Assembly (NCBI GenBank): GCA_964504305.1
Contig: CAZDEB010000009.1
Location: forward strand, 1-64,000
DNA: 64,000 nt
DNA from: UBA11606 sp964504305
GTDB lineage: Bacteria > Actinomycetota > Acidimicrobiia > Acidimicrobiales > Aldehydirespiratoraceae
Reading direction: 5' to 3'
The notes beneath the pieces were generated by a model, which did no database searches, had not been told where the DNA came from, and saw only the letters and a list, made by a program, of their open reading frames with translations. The position numbers and the translations under genes are program-made. Position 1 is the stretch's first letter. Every line of letters starts with the position of its first letter. Below are positions 26,546 to 34,995 of the stretch, piece by piece.

Positions 26546-29500
26546 GTGAGTGCTGACTGGACCCCTCAGAGTGTTTTGTGGTCCGTCGGCGCGAACCTCC
26601 TGCAGGCCGACGCAACGAACGTCGACGAGTTGATAGTGGCCGCCATTCGCGAAGTTTCGAACTGCATCGGCGCGACCACGGGGGGTCTCTGGGAGTTCGA
26701 TCGTGCAGAAGAAGAGATCCGTGCATCCCATCAATGGGGTGAGGCCGATGCCGCACCGATAGGTATCGATCTATCACCGAGCTTTGTGCGAGATGCGCTG
26801 GCCGCGGGTGATGGCCACGCAGTGGTCAGTCTGGTCGACCTATTCGGCGAGCAGGAGTGTCGCGCTCGGGGCTGGAGCGATGGCCGAGTCGTGGTGTCGG
26901 TTGTTGATCGACAGCCTGCTCTGGTGAAGTCTCTTGTACTCGTTTCGGAGCCGCCGTCGTGGGGCAGCCAGGAACTCGAGCTGGTGCAGGGTTTCAGCAC
27001 TTTGCTTCGCCAGTTGTTTGGTCGACGGCGAGCTCAAGAAGACCTCCAGGAACGGCTGATGCTCGATGGTCTACGCAGCCGTATCGCCAACCTGTGCCAC
27101 GGTGCGACCCCCGACACGCTCGATCAGACCCTTGGCTCAGTCCTCGAGGAAATGCAGTCAGGGCTAAACGTCGATTCGGCTTCGTTGATTTGCGTGGACA
27201 CGGCGGGCACGCTCAAGTTTGAGCTTGTCGCGGCCAAAGGATCGATGCCATCGGCTACGAGTCGCGAGATACCAGTCGAGGAATTGGGGCCCGAGGTTGG
27301 CGACTTCCTGGCGTCAAGAAGAGGCACCGCACAAGTCGACTTTCTGCCGATGATTGAAGCGATGTTCGGACCCTCGGTCGCAGCTCGCTTCGAGGCCCGA
27401 GACACCCAGCGGTTGGCTACCTTGTGTCCGGTCGACGAGTCGGCTGCTCGACAATGGAGTCTGACGACATCACGCGAACGAGGCCGACCTTGGGGCGACC
27501 ATTTTGACGAATGGCTTGACGGTATCGCGGCGCTAATTGCGCAAGCTCGTAGACGCTGTCGTCTCGAGGCGGTTTCGAGAGCGCGGTTAGAGGCGCAACG
27601 AGTGATCGCCGGGGCCGGTCAGGCATTCTTGAGAGTAGACGCCGCTGATGCGAAGGCCGAAGTCTCCCATGCCCTAAACCGCTTAGGGCAGGAGTTGGGG
27701 GCCGAGTTCGCGACGATCTGTTTCCTTGAAGATAACGACGACATGGTCCGTATTGAGCAGCTGTGGGCCATCGCCGAGGGACGCACTTTCGACCTCCCAG
27801 TTCGGGTTCCGCTTAACCTCATCGAGTTCGCCGAAGATACCTTTAGCGAACTTGCCACCGTACAAACCTTCGAGGTGTCCGAAGCGCTGAGCGTGTTGTT
27901 CGGCGGCCGCCGAGCGAGCCTTTGGACGAGCATCACCGCTCCTATAGCCGGAGGCCAAGAGATGGGCGCGGTGGCTTTCGGATTCGGTACTTCAGAACTA
28001 GACGACGACTCCATGTTGGTCGAAACGGTTGCGACCATGGCCGATCTGATTGGTCAGCTCACCGTGAGGCTGACAGCTCAGGCTGCCCTCGATCGCCGGC
28101 ATGCGAGCGATCAGGTTCTGGCCGAGATCGCCAGCGACTTGTTGTTGTCGGAGGGTGCTGATGAGGCCGGCGTAGTCGCTCAAAACGTCGAGCGGTTCGC
28201 AGATCGTTTGGGGTTCGAGTCCGTGGTCCTCGTCGAGGGCACCACTGCTCAACTTAGCCCCTCAGACAACCCGCGAACGGTGCTGGCCTGTCCAGTTGTA
28301 GCCGGTGGCGACACGGTCGGCGACTTGCGGGTCGAAAGGGTCTCCGGGCTATTCGACGACGACGCAGTAGCGGTTCGTTCGTTGGCGGTACTTCTGGGTC
28401 AGTGGCACACTTCGGCCGAATCGAACCGCCGCGACTCGTTTCGGCTTCGATCAGATCGAGTCCTTGGGCGCGTTGCTGGTCAACTTGCCGAAGCGGGCGG
28501 CGAGAACCTTCGGGCGATCGTCGATTCGGTCCTCAGTGAGATCTGTGGGGACACCAACAACGCCGCCATCACGATCTGGCGGGTCGACTACGAACTCGAG
28601 TGCTATCGGGTGGCCTATCGTGGGCTGGCCCCCGACGCCCGACCGGGGGAAGTTTCGGAGTTGGCCTGGGGTGAGGACGAATGGCTTGACGATGTTCGCC
28701 TTACTGGCCAGCCTGTTCAGTTCGAAGCTCCGCAACCCAGCCAATCCACGCCGTCGCGGCTGATTTTCAGCCGGTCAGAAGATCCCAAAGTAGAGGGAAT
28801 TGTGTGTGTGCAGTCGCACACGTCCGGGTCGTGGCAACCCGAAACCGTCGAAATGTTCGTCTCGTTCAGTCGACTGCTCAGAGACGTCGAGGTTCGGGTC
28901 TCGGCCGAACGGTACGCCGATGCCGCGTTCAGCCGAGCGCCGGTGGGGATTGTTCTCCGTGACCGGTTTCTCAACCTGATCACCTGCAATCAGTCGTTTC
29001 TGGATTTTGTCGGCGCCGAAACGGTGGACGAACTGGTCGGGACTGGCCCCAGCGAGCTGTACGCCGATCGCTTCGAAGATGTTGCGTGGTTGGATAACGA
29101 TGGATCGCTCAGCGGTGAGGCGGCGTTTAGGCGCCGCGATGGGGGGCAGGTCTGGGGTCAGATGCGCGGTTCGGTAGTTGGTGGTGACGGCGGGGAAGAA
29201 TTCTGGTTGGTCCATATCGAAGACATCACTCGGCGCCGCCGCAACGAACAACTGTTGCGATTCCAGGCAACTCACGACGAGCTCACCGGACTGCCCAATC
29301 GTCGACGGCTGCTCGATCAGGTCCGGTCGATTACCGCTACCGGCACCGAGGTCGCGGTATTGCTGCTCGATCTCGATCGGTTCAAGAACATCAACGACTC
29401 GCTGGGCCACGACCGAGGTGACCAGTTGTTGGTCACCATTGCCGATCGCATCCGACTGGCGATTCGCCCCGGCGACACCGTTGCCCGGCTCGGTGGCGAC

Positions 29501-30526
29501 GAGTTCTCCGTATTGCTTCCCGGCCCGGTGACCGTTGCCGATGCCGAGTTTGTGGCCGGCCGGATGCTGCGGATCATTGGCGAGCCGGTCTTCTTGGGCG
29601 GCCAGACGGTGTTCCCGGCTGCGAGCATCGGAATAGCTTTGGTCGGCCCCGACGAGGATGTCACAGATTTGCTCCGTCGAGCCGACACCGCCATGTACCG
29701 CGCCAAGGCCCAAGGTCGCGCTCAGCACGCCGTTTTCGACGAACAGCTTCAGATGGCCGTAACTACACGGATGGCGACCGAAGCCGGGCTACGAGGGGCG
29801 CTGCGCAACGACGACTTCCTCGTCTACTACCAACCCGAAGTGTCTATCGAAGATGGCCGGATGCTCGGGGCCGAGGCCTTGGTGCGGTGGAACCATCCGC
29901 AGCGGGGGGTGCTCGCTGCTGCGGAATTTATCGACGTCGCCGAAGAAACCGGGCTGGTTGTCGAAATGGGCGAGCTGGTTCTGGCCCAAGCCGTTCTCGA
30001 GGCCGCTAGTTGGCCCGGGGGCGACGATGGCCCGACCGTAAGAGTCAACCTCGCGGCCGCGCAGCTCCAACGCGACGACACCGTGGCCCTGGTGCGGTTC
30101 GCGCTGCACGATTCCGGACTGCCGGCTCACCGGCTGTGTCTCGAAATCACCGAGTCGGCGGTCATGAGCGACATCGAACGGTCCGAGGCGATTCTGTATC
30201 GTCTCAAAGAACTGGGAGTCCAGTTGGCCGTTGACGACTTCGGCACCGGGTTCAGCTCGCTTGCCTATCTGAAGCGGTTCCCGGTCGACGCCCTCAAGAT
30301 CGATAGGGCGTTTGTCACCGGACTGGCCGACGACCCGGAGGATCGGGCGTTCGTACGCTCGATCATTTCTCTTGCCGAGGCCCTGGACCTCGACGTAGTA
30401 GCCGAAGGGGTTGAGACCCTGGAACAGGCGCAGGTGCTTACCCAACTTGGGTGCCATCGAGCGCAGGGGTACCTCTACGCTCGCCCCGCGCCAGCGGTCG
30501 AGTTGGCCAGCTTTCTCGGCACGTAA
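26546..30526 (+). CDS. Multi-GAF-PAS-GGDEF-EAL cyclic-di-GMP signalling protein
   Basis: This soluble protein of 1326 aa is paralogous to the gene at 17.3 kb but longer. Residues about 1-780 contain several GAF-like sensory modules. PAS lies at about 790-900 (APVGIVLRDRFLNLITCNQSF). GGDEF is intact at 983-987 with DLDRFKNINDSLGHDRGD. EAL starts at 1110 with EITESAVM, DDFGTGFSSLAYLKRFPVDALKIDR and VAEGVET. A TACGAT box (26533-26538) lies 7 nt before GTG 26546 and overlaps the alternative ATG at 26537, so I prefer the GTG. Both catalytic domains look functional. Confidence 0.92.
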   Translation: MSADWTPQSVLWSVGANLLQADATNVDELIVAAIREVSNCIGATTGGLWEFDRAEEEIRASHQWGEADAAPIGIDLSPSFVRDALAAGDGHAVVSLVDLFGEQECRARGWSDGRVVVSVVDRQPALVKSLVLVSEPPSWGSQELELVQGFSTLLRQLFGRRRAQEDLQERLMLDGLRSRIANLCHGATPDTLDQTLGSVLEEMQSGLNVDSASLICVDTAGTLKFELVAAKGSMPSATSREIPVEELGPEVGDFLASRRGTAQVDFLPMIEAMFGPSVAARFEARDTQRLATLCPVDESAARQWSLTTSRERGRPWGDHFDEWLDGIAALIAQARRRCRLEAVSRARLEAQRVIAGAGQAFLRVDAADAKAEVSHALNRLGQELGAEFATICFLEDNDDMVRIEQLWAIAEGRTFDLPVRVPLNLIEFAEDTFSELATVQTFEVSEALSVLFGGRRASLWTSITAPIAGGQEMGAVAFGFGTSELDDDSMLVETVATMADLIGQLTVRLTAQAALDRRHASDQVLAEIASDLLLSEGADEAGVVAQNVERFADRLGFESVVLVEGTTAQLSPSDNPRTVLACPVVAGGDTVGDLRVERVSGLFDDDAVAVRSLAVLLGQWHTSAESNRRDSFRLRSDRVLGRVAGQLAEAGGENLRAIVDSVLSEICGDTNNAAITIWRVDYELECYRVAYRGLAPDARPGEVSELAWGEDEWLDDVRLTGQPVQFEAPQPSQSTPSRLIFSRSEDPKVEGIVCVQSHTSGSWQPETVEMFVSFSRLLRDVEVRVSAERYADAAFSRAPVGIVLRDRFLNLITCNQSFLDFVGAETVDELVGTGPSELYADRFEDVAWLDNDGSLSGEAAFRRRDGGQVWGQMRGSVVGGDGGEEFWLVHIEDITRRRRNEQLLRFQATHDELTGLPNRRRLLDQVRSITATGTEVAVLLLDLDRFKNINDSLGHDRGDQLLVTIADRIRLAIRPGDTVARLGGDEFSVLLPGPVTVADAEFVAGRMLRIIGEPVFLGGQTVFPAASIGIALVGPDEDVTDLLRRADTAMYRAKAQGRAQHAVFDEQLQMAVTTRMATEAGLRGALRNDDFLVYYQPEVSIEDGRMLGAEALVRWNHPQRGVLAAAEFIDVAEETGLVVEMGELVLAQAVLEAASWPGGDDGPTVRVNLAAAQLQRDDTVALVRFALHDSGLPAHRLCLEITESAVMSDIERSEAILYRLKELGVQLAVDDFGTGFSSLAYLKRFPVDALKIDRAFVTGLADDPEDRAFVRSIISLAEALDLDVVAEGVETLEQAQVLTQLGCHRAQGYLYARPAPAVELASFLGT

Positions 30527-30543
30527 CCTCCCGACGACCAAAA

Positions 30544-30557
30544 GGGACTAAAGTCCT
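30544..30557 (+). promoter_or_regulatory. DosR/DevR-like inverted repeat upstream of the third GGDEF-EAL gene
   Basis: The sequence GGGACTAAAGTCCT matches the core of the mycobacterial DosR box (GGGACTWWAGTCCC) at 13 of 14 positions. It lies 26 nt before ATG 30584 in a 54-nt intergenic space. DosR-type regulators are NarL-family proteins that respond to hypoxia or nitric oxide. No dosR or dosS gene is recognisable in this window. Confidence 0.5.
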
Positions 30558-30583
30558 GGGCCGTTTGGCCGATGTAAATAGTG

Positions 30584-32443
30584 ATGACTGTCGATCGCCG
30601 CGCCGCGGAATATCCGCGATGGGGACCCGCGCTGGTCCGGCGGGTAGTGGCCATCCGCGTGATGTCATCGATCTCGTTGGGAGTGGTAGCGGCCTGGGTG
30701 CCGGCATTTGGTCCCGACCGGATCTGGGCTGGCCTGATCTTGATGTTCGGCGTGCCCTTCAGCACTGTGGTCGTACACCGCTACTCACCGATGGACACCA
30801 TCTTGGTCCGGGTTACTCTCGTCGATGCAGTATGGCTGGTCATCGCGGTCATGACGGTGCCCGATTCCTATACCGGTGCCGCTCTGGTTGGCATGGCGAT
30901 GTTGGCGTTTGTCGCGGTGGAGGACACGCGGGCGCTGTACCTGGCGAGCGGGCTGACGGTTCTCGGGTTGGGCGCTTCGGGGCTTATTTACTCACCGCCG
31001 CGTTGGATGCCTCTGTTGTCGATCTATGTGTTGTTGTTGCCGTTGTTGGTGTTCATGTCAACAATCCAACGCGAACGCGACCGCGACGATCGGCGTCGTA
31101 CCCGGTTTAGAGTCGAGCACGACCTTCTCACTGGTTTGTTGAACCGGGCTGGTTTGTCGCTGGCGTTCGAGTCGCGTGCTGTTACCGCGGTCATAGTGAT
31201 CGACCTCGACGGATTCAAAGACATCAACGACACTCTCGGTCATCATGCCGGCGACGATCTTCTTACGCTTCTTGCCGAACGACTTCATTTGGAGGTCGGC
31301 GATCGGGGCGTCGTCGCTCGAACCGGCGGCGATGAGTTTGCGGTTGCGGTGTACACCGACGACTTCGATCGCATGGCCGGCGACGCACTGAGGGCGTGTC
31401 GGCGCCGCGTAGCTCTCGGCGATATCGACGTATCTATCGGAGCGTCGGTGGGTATCGCTGCGGTCTCAGACACCCACGATGGGCACGAATTGCTACGTCG
31501 AGCCGACCTGGCAATGTACGAAGCGAAGCGAAGCCAAGGCGGCGTGCGACGCTGGACCGGTGCGACCCGGTCGGCATCGCGGCATCGCGTTGAGCTGAGC
31601 GGCGACGTGGACCAAGCGTTCAGCGCCGGGCAGTTCGAATTGTATTTTCAGCCTATTGTCGACATGTTGTCGGGCCAACCGGTGGACGTCGAGGGTCTCT
31701 TGCGGTGGGCCCACCCGGTGTACGGATTGCTTCAGCCTGGCGAATTCTTGGGACTGGTCGAGGGGATCGGTCGTCGGTCAACAATGGATCGACTCGTGTT
31801 CGAACAATCGGCGCAGATGGCCGCCCGATTGCCGACCTGGATGGGGGTGTCGGTCAACATTTCTGCCGGCAGTCTGTTGCGCTCGTCGGTGCCGATTGCG
31901 CTCGGTGATGCTTTGGCCCGCCATGATGTGGCCCCGCAACGCATCACCGTCGAAATCATCGAAGACGAGATGGTCGATGACCACAGCACGGCGCGCAGCG
32001 TTTTGCAGGCCCTCGGCGAGATGGGTGTGGGGATCGCGATTGATGACTTTGGCACCGGCCACTCCTCATTGTCCCGGCTGAGACGTCTGCCGGTGTCGTC
32101 GCTCAAAATCGACCGCTCATTCGTTTCGGCTATGCCGACGTCTGACGACGATCGGGCGATCGTGCGAGCGGTCAGTGATCTTGGTCGAGCCCTCGACCTG
32201 GTGATCGTAGCCGAAGGGGTCGAGGACGCTTCGATTCGCGCCCACATGATCGAATGCGGGATTATCGTTGATCGGCTTCAGGGTTATGGCATTGCTCGGC
32301 CAATGCGGGCTGACGCGTTGGCGAGCTGGGTTGAGGCTTCAGTCGAGGCGCAGAACTCGGCGGGCGTTGTCGCGAAGGAACTTGGGCCAAACCTCGTCCT
32401 TGAAGGGAACATCGCGCATCTGCTCGAAGATCCGATCGAGTGA
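30584..32443 (+). CDS. Membrane-anchored GGDEF-EAL protein
   Basis: This protein of 619 aa starts with about five or six hydrophobic helices (residues 15-155, for example SSISLGVVAAWVPAFG, WMPLLSIYVLLLPLLVFMS). GGDEF is intact at 248-252, with DLDGFKDINDTLGHHAGDD. The EAL domain has EGL at 370-372 in place of EAL, VNISAGSL, EIIEDEMV instead of EITE, DDFGTGHSSLSRLRRLP and VAEGVED, so phosphodiesterase activity is less certain. The N-terminus lacks a recognised ligand domain. GTG 30581 is an alternative start 3 nt upstream. The last 105 nt overlap the convergent amidohydrolase gene. Confidence 0.88.
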   Translation: MTVDRRAAEYPRWGPALVRRVVAIRVMSSISLGVVAAWVPAFGPDRIWAGLILMFGVPFSTVVVHRYSPMDTILVRVTLVDAVWLVIAVMTVPDSYTGAALVGMAMLAFVAVEDTRALYLASGLTVLGLGASGLIYSPPRWMPLLSIYVLLLPLLVFMSTIQRERDRDDRRRTRFRVEHDLLTGLLNRAGLSLAFESRAVTAVIVIDLDGFKDINDTLGHHAGDDLLTLLAERLHLEVGDRGVVARTGGDEFAVAVYTDDFDRMAGDALRACRRRVALGDIDVSIGASVGIAAVSDTHDGHELLRRADLAMYEAKRSQGGVRRWTGATRSASRHRVELSGDVDQAFSAGQFELYFQPIVDMLSGQPVDVEGLLRWAHPVYGLLQPGEFLGLVEGIGRRSTMDRLVFEQSAQMAARLPTWMGVSVNISAGSLLRSSVPIALGDALARHDVAPQRITVEIIEDEMVDDHSTARSVLQALGEMGVGIAIDDFGTGHSSLSRLRRLPVSSLKIDRSFVSAMPTSDDDRAIVRAVSDLGRALDLVIVAEGVEDASIRAHMIECGIIVDRLQGYGIARPMRADALASWVEASVEAQNSAGVVAKELGPNLVLEGNIAHLLEDPIE

Positions 32444-33241
32444 CAAACCCATCGGGAAATACCCGGCGTAGATGATCTTGTCGGCCCCTCTGGTGTTGGC
32501 GTAATCGATGATGGCTTTGGGGTAGTGCTTGGGCGCAAACGCCGAAGTCGAGTAGTGCAGGCCGGGCCATTTGAGCATGAGCTTCACGGCCAGGTCTTCC
32601 CACGGCTCACATCCGTGGCGGGTCACAAATGTGAGCTCGGGGAAGTCGTACATGACCTGATCGATGCGTTCGACATGCTGAGCCGCCGCGGGTACTCGTG
32701 GTCCGGGAATGCCGGCGCAACAAAAGATCGGGATGTCGAGTTCGCAGCAAACGGCATAGATCGGGTACATGAGAGCCGCGTCTATCGGCACTTGAGGCAG
32801 CCGGCCAGATGGGAACGCGGTGACCGCTTTGAGGCCGACCTCGTCGTGCAGGCGCCTGATTTGGCGAATCGCTTCGACCCCTTCGTTGGGGTCCGGTTCG
32901 AAACAGGCGATAAATCGGTCGGGGTGCTCGGTGACGCACTTGTTGCCGTAGCCGTCGCCCTCGGGTTTGCAGCCGACCATGGCGATCTCGACCCCGCACC
33001 GATCCATGAACGGCAAGAGCAGATCGGCTCCCTGCGGCGGATCGGTGAGGTTGCCGTCGCTGTCGCGGGCTTGGTCAGAGAACGGCACATCTTTGAACAT
33101 GTACTGAGCGGGAAAGTTCATGTTGGCCGACTCGGCGTCTTTGAGCGCTCGCTCGAGAAAGGCGTAACGGTTCTTGCCCGTCGGGCCGGCCGTCGTGCCC
33201 ATCATCGTGTCGATTACGCCGATGTCGTCTGGAAATCCCAA
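32339..33241 (-). CDS. Amidohydrolase-family (COG2159-like) protein, paralogue 1
   Basis: This TIM-barrel protein of 300 aa from the amidohydrolase-2/decarboxylase group has IPIFCCAGIPGPRVP, FVTRHGCEPWEDLAVKLM and the C-terminal AGYFPMGLSLDRIFEQMRD. The usual HxH metal motif at the N-terminus is absent (IDTMMG in its place). The protein is closely similar to the one at 60.2 kb across its full length. The start is TTG 33241, preceded by AGAGGAC at a suitable distance. The final 105 nt are antisense to the GGDEF-EAL gene end. Reaction unknown. Confidence 0.82.
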   Translation of the reverse strand: MGFPDDIGVIDTMMGTTAGPTGKNRYAFLERALKDAESANMNFPAQYMFKDVPFSDQARDSDGNLTDPPQGADLLLPFMDRCGVEIAMVGCKPEGDGYGNKCVTEHPDRFIACFEPDPNEGVEAIRQIRRLHDEVGLKAVTAFPSGRLPQVPIDAALMYPIYAVCCELDIPIFCCAGIPGPRVPAAAQHVERIDQVMYDFPELTFVTRHGCEPWEDLAVKLMLKWPGLHYSTSAFAPKHYPKAIIDYANTRGADKIIYAGYFPMGLSLDRIFEQMRDVPFKDEVWPKFLRDNARRVLRLD

Positions 33242-33297
33242 GACTTGTCCTCTCGGTTTTGGGCCGTGTCAGTTCGGCGCCGATGATGGTCTTGACG

Positions 33298-34758
33298 TCA
33301 GCTTAGGTACACGTACTGGGCGTCGATGAATTGGTGGTCGATGCCGGCGGCGCTGAGTGGTGCCGACAGGTCCACGGCTGGTCCTTCGGCGGTTTCTTGC
33401 ATGCCGTGATCAGCAAGAACGATAATTGCCGTGCGATCGAGGGCCCCTGATCGTTCGATCTGGGCAATGACCTCTCCCATTCGTTGATCGGTATCGCGGA
33501 TAGCGGCTTGGGCCATCTCGCTATGAGGGCCGCCGGCATGACCCGCGGCGTCGGTGAGGTTGAATGTGAACCAGCTGTAACGGGGAACCGCGCCGAGTGA
33601 TCCACTCCAAAGGTGACATGCTTCAGCCATCGAATGAGCGTCGACAATGCTCATTTGGCGGTAGCTCTTTTCGCCCATGAAGTCCGAGGTTCGGTGCTTG
33701 CGTCGATCGTCGTCGCTCAGGGCAGGGCGCTCCCCGCCAGAACTCATCTGGGCGTAGCTGGAGTAGTCGGCCCCTCTGTCGGCGTACTCGTAGGTAGTAG
33801 CAGTTTTGGCGTCGGGGAACTGACGGTGAACGGCCTCGTGCAACGTCTCGATGTCGGAACGGAGGTGGTCTCGAGCGTTGATCATTTGGGCGAAGTCCAG
33901 GAGGTCGACAACTCTTTGTTGATTCCGGTCGAACCACGTGTTGTGTAGCACTCCGGTCCGGCCCGGGAAGACCCCGGTGCTGGCGCTGAAGTGGTTTGCG
34001 AGAGTTGCGGTCGGCAGGCTCGCAAAAGCGCCGTGCCGATAGGAGGTACCCCGCTCGATCAGCGAGGCGACATGGGGGGCATCGCCGTTGGCCGCGAGCT
34101 CGTGGAGTTCGTTGGGGTTTACCCCGTCCCACAAGAAGACGACAACGTGGTCTGGAAGCTGGCCGGTGTCGACTAGTTCGCTTCGTTCATCGCCGTCTTG
34201 CACCGCCAGCCGGATGCTGGGTCGCGCCGTGCCCAGCCCGTCGACGCCGTCTCGCCGCGGGAGCCCGAGGAGGGCGGCGATGGTAGGGGCAACGTCGACG
34301 ACTCGGAGATGTTCGTTGACGATCCCTCGTTGAATTATGCCGGCCCCCGCGGCGATAAACGGGGCTCTTGCTTGGGTGACTGCCAGCGAACCGTGTTCGC
34401 CGGCGTTGCCGTGAAAGCGGTGGGCCGGATGATTCAAGACGACCAAGTCGGGGCTGTGAGGCGAGTCAAAGAACTGGGCCGTGGACTCAAAGGCGTACGG
34501 CGTGGCGTGCTGGCCGAGCGCCGCCCACGGATCGGCCTGCTCGTCGGCGACGCAGCAGCGCTGATCGGTTGACTGGTCGGCGAGCGGACTTTGGCCACAT
34601 GTAGCGGTGACGGAAAAACCGTCGTGGCCGTTGCGAAAGTCGACCGAGCCTCTGGCCGCTGAGGCCCGGTAGCCCTCGGCGGTCCGCAATAGAACTGCGT
34701 CTACTTCGCCGGCCAGCGATGGATCGGTCAGCACCTCTTCAGCACGAGCGAGAGTCAT
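33298..34758 (-). CDS. Alkaline-phosphatase-superfamily phosphodiesterase with permuted domain order
   Basis: This protein of 486 aa shows all signatures of a type I phosphodiesterase/nucleotide pyrophosphatase but in an unusual order. The normally C-terminal half comes first (residues 1-170: ligand H122 in GEHGSLA, then VVDVAPTIAALLGLP). The normally N-terminal half follows (202-486: VVVFLWDGVNPNE with D211, nucleophile T252 in LPTATLANH, D403 and H407 in LTDAAGHAGG, D450-H451 in VLADHGMQET). The protein ends at QYVYLS, just where a canonical enzyme would continue with LARAEEVL, the start of this one. A complete set of metal ligands is therefore present. No signal peptide. A TAGGGT box lies 6 nt before the ATG. 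Confidence 0.83.
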   Translation of the reverse strand: MTLARAEEVLTDPSLAGEVDAVLLRTAEGYRASAARGSVDFRNGHDGFSVTATCGQSPLADQSTDQRCCVADEQADPWAALGQHATPYAFESTAQFFDSPHSPDLVVLNHPAHRFHGNAGEHGSLAVTQARAPFIAAGAGIIQRGIVNEHLRVVDVAPTIAALLGLPRRDGVDGLGTARPSIRLAVQDGDERSELVDTGQLPDHVVVFLWDGVNPNELHELAANGDAPHVASLIERGTSYRHGAFASLPTATLANHFSASTGVFPGRTGVLHNTWFDRNQQRVVDLLDFAQMINARDHLRSDIETLHEAVHRQFPDAKTATTYEYADRGADYSSYAQMSSGGERPALSDDDRRKHRTSDFMGEKSYRQMSIVDAHSMAEACHLWSGSLGAVPRYSWFTFNLTDAAGHAGGPHSEMAQAAIRDTDQRMGEVIAQIERSGALDRTAIIVLADHGMQETAEGPAVDLSAPLSAAGIDHQFIDAQYVYLS

Positions 34759-34794
34759 TCGGGCACCCTAGTTGGCCACGCGAGCATCTTACGG

Positions 34795-34822
34795 TTGACA
34801 AAGCACGATTGGCGGTTACGGT
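34795..34822 (+). promoter_or_regulatory. Promoter of the leuA leader
   Basis: TTGACA at 34795-34800 and TACGGT at 34817-34822 are separated by 16 nt. The expected start of transcription (about 34829-34830) coincides with the GTG of the leader peptide, so the leader would be translated from a leaderless mRNA. Confidence 0.65.
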
Positions 34823-34829
34823 GAGACCT

Positions 34830-34868
34830 GTGAAGCTCTCGTTCTCAACCCTGCTTCTTCTCGTGTAG
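34830..34868 (+). CDS. leuL: Leucine attenuation leader peptide
   Basis: This 12-residue frame, GTG to TAG, encodes MKLSFSTLLLLV. It contains four consecutive Leu codons (CTG CTT CTT CTC) and a fifth earlier, then Val, immediately upstream of a terminator-like hairpin and leuA. Such Leu-rich leaders are the known sensors of charged tRNA-Leu in leuA attenuation in Actinobacteria: stalling at Leu codons under starvation favours the antiterminator. The start codon sits at the predicted transcription start. Confidence 0.75.
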   Translation: MKLSFSTLLLLV

Positions 34869-34952
34869 GCGAGCGTCTCATAGGCGCTCGCCGATCCCCT
34901 CGTGCCCTCGGGCTCGAGGGGTTTCGTGCTTTTCGGAGCCGTCCGAAACCCG
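34868..34952 (+). terminator. leuA attenuator: competing hairpins and terminator
   Basis: Three stems are visible. Stem A pairs 34868-34875 with 34885-34892 (8 bp) and starts at the leader stop codon. Stem B pairs 34896-34902 with 34915-34921, with further GCCC/GGGC pairing inside, and is followed by TTTCGTGCTTTT, as expected of an intrinsic terminator. A third stem pairs 34931-34937 with 34942-34948. An alternative pairing of 34919-34926 with 34944-34951 (8 bp) would use the 3' arm of stem B and so compete with the terminator. leuA begins 44 nt later. Confidence 0.65.
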
Positions 34953-34995
34953 TTCGACCCAACTATCTTTTGCCACACCCTTCAAGGAGCCAGCC

